The translations under genes were made by a program, and so were the position numbers. This document shows, one piece after another, positions 49,931 to 56,960 of a stretch of DNA of 64,000 bases (position 1 is the first letter of the stretch; each line of letters opens with the position of its first letter). The notes beneath the pieces were generated by a model, which was not told the DNA's origin, made no database searches, and saw only the letters and a list, made by a program, of their open reading frames with translations. The DNA is from Breoghania sp963678585 (GTDB lineage Bacteria; Pseudomonadota; Alphaproteobacteria; Rhizobiales; Stappiaceae), in NCBI GenBank assembly GCA_963678585.2, contig CAXXGA010000002.1:868001-932000 (forward strand). The letters run 5' to 3'.

Positions 49931-50848
49931 ATGCGTATCCATTCCAGCGCTCTGCAATATTTCGACGCCGTCAGGCGGGCGGGCTCCATTCGCGAGGCCG
50001 CACGCAGGCTCAACGTCGCCTCATCCGCCGTCAATCGCCAGATCCTGAAGCTCGAGGCGGAAATCGGCACCCCGCTTTTCGACCGCAACCCCTCTGGGGT
50101 GACGCTGACGACGGCGGGCGAAATCCTCGCCCACCATGTCATCGTCGTCCTGCAGGATCTCGACCGCACCAGCGCCGAAATCGAGGCTTTGAAAGGCGCG
50201 CGCGTCGGTCACGTGGAAATCGCCGCCGTTGAAAGCGTGTGCTCCTCGCTTTTGCCGGTGGTGCTGAGGCACTTGCGCGAACGCGCGCCGCGGGTGACCG
50301 CGGAAGTGAAGATGATGGGGTCCGGCACCATCCCCGAGGCGCTGGAAACGGGCATGGCCGATGTGGGCTTCGCCTTCAATCTGCCGCGCTATCCCGATCT
50401 CAGGCAGGTCTATGTCGCGAGCTTCAAGCTGGGCGCGATCATGGCTGACGATCATCCGCTGGCCGGGCGTGAGAGTGTGAGCTTCGCCGCTTGCAGCGAT
50501 TATCCGCTGGTGATGGCGGCAAACGATCTCTCCATCAACCAGTTGCTTGCCCCCGTCATGCGGCAGGCGAACCGTCAGGTGGAGCCGATCATGCGCACCA
50601 ACTCCATCGAGCTGATGCACCAGCTTGTGCGAACGAGCGAGGCCATCGCTTTCCAGACGCCCATCGGGCTGGAAACCATGATCGAATCCGGTTCGCTCGT
50701 GCATGTGCCCCTGAACGGGCCCGTTCTGAGCGATCTGGGTGTCTATGTGCGGGCTGGAAGATCGCTTCCGGCCCCCGTCGATCTGTTTCTCCAACTGCTC
50801 ACTGCAGAATTGGAAGACCGCCAAAGGATCGGGCAGAACGGCCTGTAG
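49931..50848 (+). CDS. LysR-family transcriptional regulator
   Basis: 305 residues from ATG 49931. N-terminal winged helix-turn-helix (R-I-H-S-S-A-L-Q-Y-F-D-A-V, G-S-I-R-E-A-A-R-R-L-N-V-A, L-F-D-R) and a LysR substrate-binding domain (about 90-295). It stands 368 bases upstream of, and on the same strand as, the catabolic operon 51217-59598, and is its likely regulator, answering to the substrate or an intermediate. An earlier start at 49865 is in frame but its extra 22 residues do not fit the family. Confidence 0.9.
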   Translation: MRIHSSALQYFDAVRRAGSIREAARRLNVASSAVNRQILKLEAEIGTPLFDRNPSGVTLTTAGEILAHHVIVVLQDLDRTSAEIEALKGARVGHVEIAAVESVCSSLLPVVLRHLRERAPRVTAEVKMMGSGTIPEALETGMADVGFAFNLPRYPDLRQVYVASFKLGAIMADDHPLAGRESVSFAACSDYPLVMAANDLSINQLLAPVMRQANRQVEPIMRTNSIELMHQLVRTSEAIAFQTPIGLETMIESGSLVHVPLNGPVLSDLGVYVRAGRSLPAPVDLFLQLLTAELEDRQRIGQNGL

Positions 50849-51216
50849 CGCGCGACCGCTCAGGACAAGCCATCCGTGCCGAGCAGTGGGGGCGGACATC
50901 CTATCTTCTTACCCAAGGGTAGGGCGGGTGGAACTTTGCCGGTTAACCCGCTGAGGTCGATTATTTAGATATTCCAATTCGATAGAAGGAAAAACCGCGT
51001 CGCGAAATCAGTGAGTTGCGGCCTGTGATTTTCTGCCCGTCGAAATTGCGCCCGGCGTTCCGACCGCCCGTTACCGCATTTGCTGCAAAAATAGGCATGT
51101 TATGCAACGCCCTTTTGCGATGCCGAAACGGCATCTCCCCTAGCGAAAGAAAATTCTATTTGGCATCACCTGCGACATATTAGCGTCCTCTCGAACTCGC
51201 AATTCGGGGACGAGAA
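50849..51216 (+). promoter_or_regulatory. Regulatory region ahead of the catabolic operon
   Basis: No gene seen in 368 bases. It contains several dyads: TACCC-AA-GGGTA (50910-50921), GCAT-GTT-ATGC (51095-51105) within a T-G-C-rich stretch, and GATGCCG-AAA-CGGCATC (51119-51135). The second has the look of a LysR-type site; the third is a perfect 7-bp dyad 81 bases before the first ATG with no T tract. I could not fix a promoter. A GGGGACGAG ribosome site precedes the start codon. Confidence 0.4.
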
Positions 51217-52203
51217 ATGTCTGCACAAACCGCTCTTGCCGCCCGCCAGCTCGATGCCGCCGCTCTGCCGGTCATCGATGTTTCGGACCTTTCTTCGTCC
51301 GACCCCGCACGACGCAAGGCGGTGGGGGAGGCGCTTCGCGCGGCCTGCCTCGACAAGGGCTTTTTCTATTGCGCAGGCCACGGGGTGCCGCAGGGCCTGA
51401 TCGACGCCATGTTCACCGAGACGAAGGCGCTCTTCGATCAGCCGCTTGAACGCAAGATGGAGATCGAGAAGTCCCTTTCCGGCTGCAACCGGGGCTACGA
51501 GGTGCTGGGCGGTCAGACGCTGGAAGCCGATGCCCCGCCCGACCGCAAGGAAGGCTTCTATATTGGCGTGGAACTGCCTGCGGATGATCTGCGGGTCAAG
51601 GCAGGCCGCTTCAACCGTGGCCCGAACCAGTGGCCGGACGACCTGCCGGGCTTCAGGCCCACCATGGTCGCCTATTTCGCGGCGCTTCAGGAACTCGCCA
51701 CGCGGCTGATGCGCGGTCTGGCGCTGTCGCTCGATCTCGACGAGGACCACTTCGCCCCCTATTGCCGCGATCCGCTGACGACGCTGCGCCTGCTGCATTA
51801 CCCGCCCCAGCGGTCTGACGCCGAAGAGGGCGAGAAGGGCGCGGGCGCGCACACCGATTTCGGCGGGCTCACCATCCTGATGCAGGACGATGTCGGTGGC
51901 CTTCAGGTCTATGACAACGACGCGGAATGCTGGATCCATGCCGACCCGATCCCCGGCACCTATGTCTGCAATCTCGGCGACATGATCCAGCGCTGGACCA
52001 ACATGAAATACCGCTCGAACCTGCATCGTGTGGTGAATGCCTCCGGCCGCGAGCGTTATTCGATCCCGTTCTTCCACGTCGGCAATCCCGATTATGAGGT
52101 CGCCTGCATTCCCACCTGTCTCGATGAGGGCGAGGAACCGCTCTATCCGCCGATCCGCGTCGAGGATCACCTCAAGGCCATGTACGCCAGGACCTACAAG
52201 TGA
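51217..52203 (+). CDS. Fe(II)/2-oxoglutarate oxygenase, isopenicillin N synthase-like family
   Basis: 328 residues. Non-haem dioxygenase N-terminal domain (about 17-130) and a jelly-roll 2OG-Fe(II) domain. The iron ligands are visible: His212-x-Asp214 in AHTDFGG and His270 in SNLHRVV; Arg280 and Ser282 (R-Y-S) bind the co-substrate. Family members hydroxylate or oxidise small molecules; fungal thymine-7-hydroxylase belongs to the same superfamily. First gene of a tight operon with an importer, a deaminase and a molybdenum hydroxylase, so a heterocyclic substrate is likely but not shown. Confidence 0.88.
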   Translation: MSAQTALAARQLDAAALPVIDVSDLSSSDPARRKAVGEALRAACLDKGFFYCAGHGVPQGLIDAMFTETKALFDQPLERKMEIEKSLSGCNRGYEVLGGQTLEADAPPDRKEGFYIGVELPADDLRVKAGRFNRGPNQWPDDLPGFRPTMVAYFAALQELATRLMRGLALSLDLDEDHFAPYCRDPLTTLRLLHYPPQRSDAEEGEKGAGAHTDFGGLTILMQDDVGGLQVYDNDAECWIHADPIPGTYVCNLGDMIQRWTNMKYRSNLHRVVNASGRERYSIPFFHVGNPDYEVACIPTCLDEGEEPLYPPIRVEDHLKAMYARTYK

Positions 52204-52214
52204 GGATGGGCGGC

Positions 52215-53027
52215 ATGGCGAGCGATCCCGTTCTCCTCATTCATGGCGCCTGGCAGGGAAGCTGGGTCTGGGATGCGCTTGCACCGCTTCTGGAAGCGGA
52301 AGGGCTCTCCGTCCGCGCCATCGACCTGCCCGGAAACGGCAGCGATGACGTCGATCCGCGCGACGTGACGCTCGATCTCTATCTCGAGTATCTGGACGGC
52401 GTTCTGGAAGCCATCGGACGCCCGGTCTCTCTGGTCGCGCATTCGGGCGGGGGAATGGTTGCGACCGCGCTCGCCGAGCGTCACGCAGACCGGATAGCCC
52501 GCATCATCTATATCGCGGGAATGATGCTGCCGTCTGACTGGTCCTTCGCCGATGTGCAGCGGGAAATCGACGGCGAGAACGCCGCGCCATCGGGCGTGAC
52601 CGGCGAGCTGTCCTGGTCGGCGGATCGTCAGGTCTCCAGCGTGCCGCGGGCTGCGGCCACCGCCATTCTTTTCTCCGATTGTCCGCCGGATCTGGCCGCA
52701 AGCGGTGCCGCTCGTCTGACGCCGCAGGGCGAGGGCGGTCGCGCCATCCGCGTGACCACCACGCCGGAACGTTTCGGACGCGTTCCCCGCGTCTATGTCG
52801 AGGCGACCGAGGACCGCTCGGTTCTTCTCAAGGTTCAGCGCCGCATGCAGCAGCTTGTGCCCGGCGCAACCGTGATTTCGCTGCCAACCGGCCACGCGCC
52901 GCATGTCAGCGCCCCCCATCTGCTCGCCGAAGCCCTTCTTCCATTCCTGCGGGAGGAGAGCGCCGACAGGCCGGACGACAGTGCAACAACAAGAAAGCCG
53001 ATACCCCTTACAGACGGAGCCTCCTGA
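52215..53027 (+). CDS. Alpha/beta hydrolase
   Basis: 270 residues. Oxyanion region L-L-I-H-G-A-W-Q-G-S, nucleophile Ser77 in VAHSGGG, a late acid near V-E-A-T-E-D, and the catalytic His in T-G-H-A-P-H. It resembles the esterase/MenH-like group that acts on small esters, amides or ring carbonyls. Start at 52215 is preferred because TGAGG lies 9 bases upstream; a GTG at 52200 would overlap the previous stop. Its own stop overlaps the next start (TGATG). In the operon it could open or deacylate a ring product. Confidence 0.82.
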   Translation: MASDPVLLIHGAWQGSWVWDALAPLLEAEGLSVRAIDLPGNGSDDVDPRDVTLDLYLEYLDGVLEAIGRPVSLVAHSGGGMVATALAERHADRIARIIYIAGMMLPSDWSFADVQREIDGENAAPSGVTGELSWSADRQVSSVPRAAATAILFSDCPPDLAASGAARLTPQGEGGRAIRVTTTPERFGRVPRVYVEATEDRSVLLKVQRRMQQLVPGATVISLPTGHAPHVSAPHLLAEALLPFLREESADRPDDSATTRKPIPLTDGAS

Positions 53028-54019
53028 TGAAATCTCGCCTCATGAAGTCCTTCCTTGCCTCCGCCGCCTTCCTCGCGGCGTCCGCGGGCGTCGCCAGTGC
53101 TGCCGATGCCGTCAAGTTCATGATCGACTGGCTGCCCGCCGGCGACAAGGCCGCCATCTATTACGGCGTGGAGAAGGGCATCTTCGCTGAAGCCGATCTC
53201 GACGTGACCGTTCTGGTCGGTCGCGGGTCTTCCGACGTGGTGACCAAGCTCTCCACCGGCGCCGCCGATGTCGGTTCCGGCGGCCTGTCTGCCCTGCTTC
53301 AGGCGGTTGCCACTGAAAAGGCACCGGCCAAGGCCGTGCTTTCGGTCTACACCAAGCAGCCGGACGCCATCTTCACCACCACCGACAGCGGCATCGAGAA
53401 GCTCGCCGACGTTTCCGGCAAGAAGATCGCCACCGCGACTTTCTCCTCTTCCAACGTCGTGTGGCCGCTGGTGCTTGAAGCCAACGGCATCGATCCGGCA
53501 AGCGTCGAAGTCGTGAAGGTCGATCCGGGCGCACTCGCCCCGATGCTGGCCACCGGTCAGGTTGCCGCCACGATCAACTGGATGACGGTTGCCCCGGCCT
53601 TCGCCGGACCGCTGGGCGAAGCGGGCAAGACCTTCAAGTCGCTGCCCTGGTCGGAATACGGCTTTGACGGCTACGGCCTGTCGATCTTCGCCTCCGACAC
53701 GATGATCAAGGAGCGTCCGGAAGTCCTGAAGCGCTTCGTCGTCGCCTACCAGAAGGCCAGTTCCATGGCCATCGAGGATGCCGAGGGGGCTGCCGCCGCG
53801 CTGAAGGCCATGGTGCCGGAAATCGACGAGGCGACCGCGGTCAACCAGTGGAAGGCGTCCATCCCGCTGATGGTCAACGACATTTCCGAGAAAAACGGCG
53901 CTGGCACCTTCGAGCCGGAACTCCTGAAGGCCACCTGGAGCTGGGTTGCCAAGTCGCAGGGCATGGATATCGAGGCCCTCGACCCGGAAACCATCGTCGA
54001 CCGCAGCTTCGCTGAATAA
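53027..54019 (+). CDS. ABC transporter substrate-binding protein, NMT1/THI5-like
   Basis: 330 residues. Signal peptide with cleavage near A-S-A before A-D-A-V-K-F (about residue 26), then a two-lobed periplasmic-binding fold of the NMT1/THI5/SsuA type (F-M-I-D-W-L-P-A-G-D-K-A, Y-Y-G-V-E-K-G-I-F). Relatives carry pyrimidine precursors, riboflavin, taurine, nitrate or aromatic acids. GGAG lies 7 bases before the ATG. Together with the next two genes it forms a complete importer; the enzymes around it suggest an N-heterocycle. Confidence 0.88.
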   Translation: MKSRLMKSFLASAAFLAASAGVASAADAVKFMIDWLPAGDKAAIYYGVEKGIFAEADLDVTVLVGRGSSDVVTKLSTGAADVGSGGLSALLQAVATEKAPAKAVLSVYTKQPDAIFTTTDSGIEKLADVSGKKIATATFSSSNVVWPLVLEANGIDPASVEVVKVDPGALAPMLATGQVAATINWMTVAPAFAGPLGEAGKTFKSLPWSEYGFDGYGLSIFASDTMIKERPEVLKRFVVAYQKASSMAIEDAEGAAAALKAMVPEIDEATAVNQWKASIPLMVNDISEKNGAGTFEPELLKATWSWVAKSQGMDIEALDPETIVDRSFAE

Positions 54020-54066
54020 GACGACACGCTGAATTGCCCGAGGCTTCTCTTTGCCCGGGAGGGGGC

Positions 54067-54096
54067 GCCGGTGGGCGGCTTTGTCCGCCCGCCGGC
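54067..54096 (+). other. Intercistronic mRNA hairpin after the binding-protein gene
   Basis: GCCGGTGGGCGG (54067-54078) pairs with CCGCCCGCCGGC (54085-54096) over a 6-base loop, with one G-U pair and no T tract. It fills the only sizeable gap (123 bases) in the operon. Such hairpins commonly protect the upstream message and raise binding-protein levels over transporter subunits. Confidence 0.6.
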
Positions 54097-54142
54097 ACAT
54101 CGAACCACTTCGAAACTTACTTCTTCAAATCAGGTAGCAGGC

Positions 54143-54928
54143 ATGGCGGCCAAATTCCCGGTCATCCGGTTCTCCAATGTCGAACAGATCTTCACCGGAA
54201 ACGACGGGCGGCCGATCCACGCCCTGACGAAGCTGAACTTCGATATCGAGCGCCACGAATTCGTCTCCGTGCTCGGGCCGTCGGGCTGCGGCAAGTCCAC
54301 GCTTCTGCGCCTCGTCTCCGGTCTTATCCATCCGAGCGAAGGCGCGGTGGAGATCTACGGTATGGAAGTGACCCAGCCGCGCGACGAGATCGGCATCGTT
54401 TTCCAGAAGCCGACCCTGCTTCCCTGGTTCAACGTGCTGAGCAACGTCACCTTCCCGATGCGCCACAAGTACGGCCGCGTGATGCGCGAGGATATCGAGC
54501 GCGCGCACGAACTGCTGAAGCTGGTGGGCCTCGGGGACTTCGCCGAAAAGCGCATCGACGAGCTTTCCGGCGGCATGCAGCAACGCGTCGCCATTGCCCG
54601 CGCCCTGTTGCTCGATCCGGATATCCTGCTGATGGACGAGCCGTTCTCCGCGCTCGATGCTCTGACGCGCGACGAGATGAGTTTCGAGTTGCTGCGCATC
54701 TGGTCGGAGCGGCCCAAGACCGTGCTCTTCATTACCCATTCCATCCCCGAGGCGTTGCTGCTGTCGGACCGCATCATCGTCATGTCGGAACGCCCCGGCA
54801 CCGTGCGCGAGGTCATCGACGTGCCCTTCGCCCGTCCGCGCACCATGGAGACGCTCTCCGACCCCGCCTTCACCGAACTTGCCAATCACATCCGCGGAGA
54901 ACTCTTCTCCAAGCCGGTCGCGGCCTGA
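54143..54928 (+). CDS. ABC transporter ATP-binding protein (nitrate/sulfonate/taurine type)
   Basis: 261 residues from ATG 54143. Walker A GPSGCGKST (45-53), signature L-S-G-G-M-Q-Q-R and Walker B I-L-L-M-D-E-P-F-S-A-L-D; the F-x-x-L-D-x-x-T-R pattern is typical of the TauB/SsuB/NrtD group. It energises the importer of this operon. A longer frame from 54071 would start inside the intercistronic hairpin and is unlikely. Confidence 0.92.
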   Translation: MAAKFPVIRFSNVEQIFTGNDGRPIHALTKLNFDIERHEFVSVLGPSGCGKSTLLRLVSGLIHPSEGAVEIYGMEVTQPRDEIGIVFQKPTLLPWFNVLSNVTFPMRHKYGRVMREDIERAHELLKLVGLGDFAEKRIDELSGGMQQRVAIARALLLDPDILLMDEPFSALDALTRDEMSFELLRIWSERPKTVLFITHSIPEALLLSDRIIVMSERPGTVREVIDVPFARPRTMETLSDPAFTELANHIRGELFSKPVAA

Positions 54929-54942
54929 AGGAGATGAGCCCC

Positions 54943-55716
54943 GTGAAAAACGTCCTTCGTCTCGCCGACCGTTTCGCTCCGCTGCTGGCAGTCGTCTTCG
55001 TGCTCGCCGTCTGGCAGACGGCGACCGTCGCCTTCAAGATCCCGTCCTTCCTGCTGCCGTCGCCCTCGCGCATCGTCACCGATGGCTTCAAGGTGGAATG
55101 GTTCATCTGGGCCAATCACATCTGGGCGACCTTCCGCGTTGCCGTGATGGGCTATGCGCTGGCCATCGCCATCGCCATTCCGCTCGCCATCGGGCTCGCG
55201 ATGTCACGGCTTCTGTCGCGCACGCTTTACCCGATGCTGGTGGTGATCCAGTCGACGCCCGTGGTGGCGGTCGCGCCGATCATCGTCGTGACGCTGGGGG
55301 CCGGCGATCTGCCGAAGGTGGTGATCACCTTTCTGATCACCTTCTTCCCGATTGTCGTCTCCACCACGACCGGCCTTCTCGCAACGCCTGAGGAACTGAT
55401 CGAGCTGTCGCGTTCGCTGAGGGCAGGGCGTTCGCGCGAGATTTTCCATATCCGGCTGCCCTTCGCGCTGCCGTTCCTTTTCTCCGCGCTGAAGATTTCC
55501 ACGACACTCGCGGTCATCGGCGCGGTGGTGGCGGAATTCGTGGCGGCTCAAAACGGCCTCGGCTTCTTCATCGCCTTCTCCACCTCCTTCTTCAAGATCC
55601 CGCAGGCCTTTGCCGGGCTGGTCATTCTGGTGATGCTGTCGCTGGCGCTGTTCCGCATCGTTGGTTTCGTCCAGAAGCGCTTCGCGCCCTGGTCCCTGCC
55701 GAAATCCGAAAGGTAA
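54943..55716 (+). CDS. ABC transporter permease (nitrate/sulfonate/taurine type)
   Basis: About 257 residues with six predicted membrane helices and an EAA loop (E-L-S-R-S-L-R-A-G-R-S-R-E-I-F near residue 165). I prefer the GTG at 54943 because AAGGAG lies 9 bases upstream; an ATG at 54934 directly abuts that site. It probably works as a homodimer with the ATPase and the binding protein of the same operon. Confidence 0.9.
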   Translation: MKNVLRLADRFAPLLAVVFVLAVWQTATVAFKIPSFLLPSPSRIVTDGFKVEWFIWANHIWATFRVAVMGYALAIAIAIPLAIGLAMSRLLSRTLYPMLVVIQSTPVVAVAPIIVVTLGAGDLPKVVITFLITFFPIVVSTTTGLLATPEELIELSRSLRAGRSREIFHIRLPFALPFLFSALKISTTLAVIGAVVAEFVAAQNGLGFFIAFSTSFFKIPQAFAGLVILVMLSLALFRIVGFVQKRFAPWSLPKSER

Positions 55717-55723
55717 GACGTCC

Positions 55724-56224
55724 ATGCCGGTTTTCGACGACACGCACGACGAGGAACTACTGCGCCGTTCCATCGCCATCGCGGACGAGGCCCGTCAGGG
55801 CGGCGATCATCCCTTCGGCTGCCTGCTGGCCGGGCCGGACGGCGAAATCCTGATGGAACAGGGAAACGGCTATTCCGCCGAGGGCGGCGATCTGACGGCC
55901 CATGCGGAAAAGTTGCTGGCAAGCCGGGCGGCGAAGAAGTGGGATCCGGAGTTTCTGGCGGACTGCACCATGTTCACCTCCGCCGAGCCCTGCGCCATGT
56001 GTTCCGGCGCGGTCTACTGGGCGGGCATCGGTCGCGTGGTCTATGGCCAGAGCGAACGTTCGCTGAAGGAGATGACCGGAGATCACCCGGAAAACCCGAC
56101 GCTCGATCTGCCCTGCCGCACGGTCTTCGCCGCCGGTCAGCGCGATATCGTCGTGAAGGGGCCGTTCCTGGCGGAAGAAGCCGCCAAGGTTCAGGCCGAC
56201 TTCTGGAAGGAGCGCGAGGGCTGA
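55724..56224 (+). CDS. Zinc-dependent nucleobase deaminase, CDA fold (guanine deaminase-like)
   Basis: 166 residues. Zinc site: His60 and Glu62 in TAHAEK, Cys90 and Cys93 in PCAMC. Length and motifs resemble bacterial GuaD and related nucleobase or nucleoside deaminases; tRNA-adenosine deaminase TadA is another relative but would not be expected in a catabolic operon. Reaction: hydrolytic removal of an amino group from a purine- or pyrimidine-like ring. An AAGGTAAG ribosome site precedes the ATG. One base separates it from the next gene. Confidence 0.83.
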   Translation: MPVFDDTHDEELLRRSIAIADEARQGGDHPFGCLLAGPDGEILMEQGNGYSAEGGDLTAHAEKLLASRAAKKWDPEFLADCTMFTSAEPCAMCSGAVYWAGIGRVVYGQSERSLKEMTGDHPENPTLDLPCRTVFAAGQRDIVVKGPFLAEEAAKVQADFWKEREG

Positions 56225-56225
56225 C

Positions 56226-56960
56226 ATGGTCTTTGCGCTTGCCCGCACCATTGACGAGGCGCTGGCCTTCAAGGCGGCGCTGGGCCCGCAAGCCATTTAT
56301 GGCGGCGGCTTGACCGCGCTCCAGCTCGGCTGGACCGAAGAGGCCCCGGGCGTGCCGGTGGTCGACATCGCGCAAGCCGATTTCGGACCGTTGAGCGAAC
56401 CGGGCGCACCCGGGTATCTGCGCCTTGCCGCCAATGCGCGGCTTGAAGCGCTGCGGCTCGATCCGCTGGTCCGCGAGCGTCTGCCCGCGCTCTCAGACCT
56501 TCTGGGGAAGCTCGGGGCGGCGGGTGTCCGCAATCTCGCAACGCTCGGCGGCAATCTCGCCTGGGGGCTCGGCGACACTCAGGTGTTGCTGGCCGCCCTC
56601 GGGGCGGATCTGATCTATGCGGACGGCACGCGGAAACCCGTGGAGGCTTCCATGCACGACGATGGGCTCATCGTCGCCGTGGAGGTCCACACCGCCCGTC
56701 ACGCGCCCCATTTCGTCGAAAAGCTGGGCCATCGCGAAGCCTTTTCACCTGCGCGCGTGGTCGTTGCGGGATGTTTGAGACCGGGCGGCTGGAAGATTGC
56801 GGCCCGCATCGGCCCGACCACGCTTCTCAATGAGACGCTTCAGCACGCAGATGAGGTGGAAACGGTGTTCTCCCATGTCGAAGGGCCGGACCCGGCATTG
56901 CTGCGCATTGCGCGCAATCTTCTTCGCGGGCACATGACCCGCCTCGGAGACGCCTCATGA
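56226..56960 (+). CDS. Molybdenum hydroxylase FAD-binding (medium) subunit
   Basis: 244 residues, somewhat short for the family (usually 270-290). FAD-binding PCMH fold: Y-G-G-G-L-T-A-L near residue 25 and V-R-N-L-A-T-L-G-G-N-L-A near 102, the usual flavin-contact segment, then a CO dehydrogenase flavoprotein C-terminal domain. It passes electrons from the iron-sulfur subunit to an acceptor. Overlaps the large-subunit gene by 4 bases. Confidence 0.85.
   Translation: MVFALARTIDEALAFKAALGPQAIYGGGLTALQLGWTEEAPGVPVVDIAQADFGPLSEPGAPGYLRLAANARLEALRLDPLVRERLPALSDLLGKLGAAGVRNLATLGGNLAWGLGDTQVLLAALGADLIYADGTRKPVEASMHDDGLIVAVEVHTARHAPHFVEKLGHREAFSPARVVVAGCLRPGGWKIAARIGPTTLLNETLQHADEVETVFSHVEGPDPALLRIARNLLRGHMTRLGDAS

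Noticed and set aside
51159..51176. Sigma-54-like promoter (TTGGCA ... TGC) before the oxygenase gene
   Set aside because: GG and GC elements are 8 bases apart instead of the required 10.
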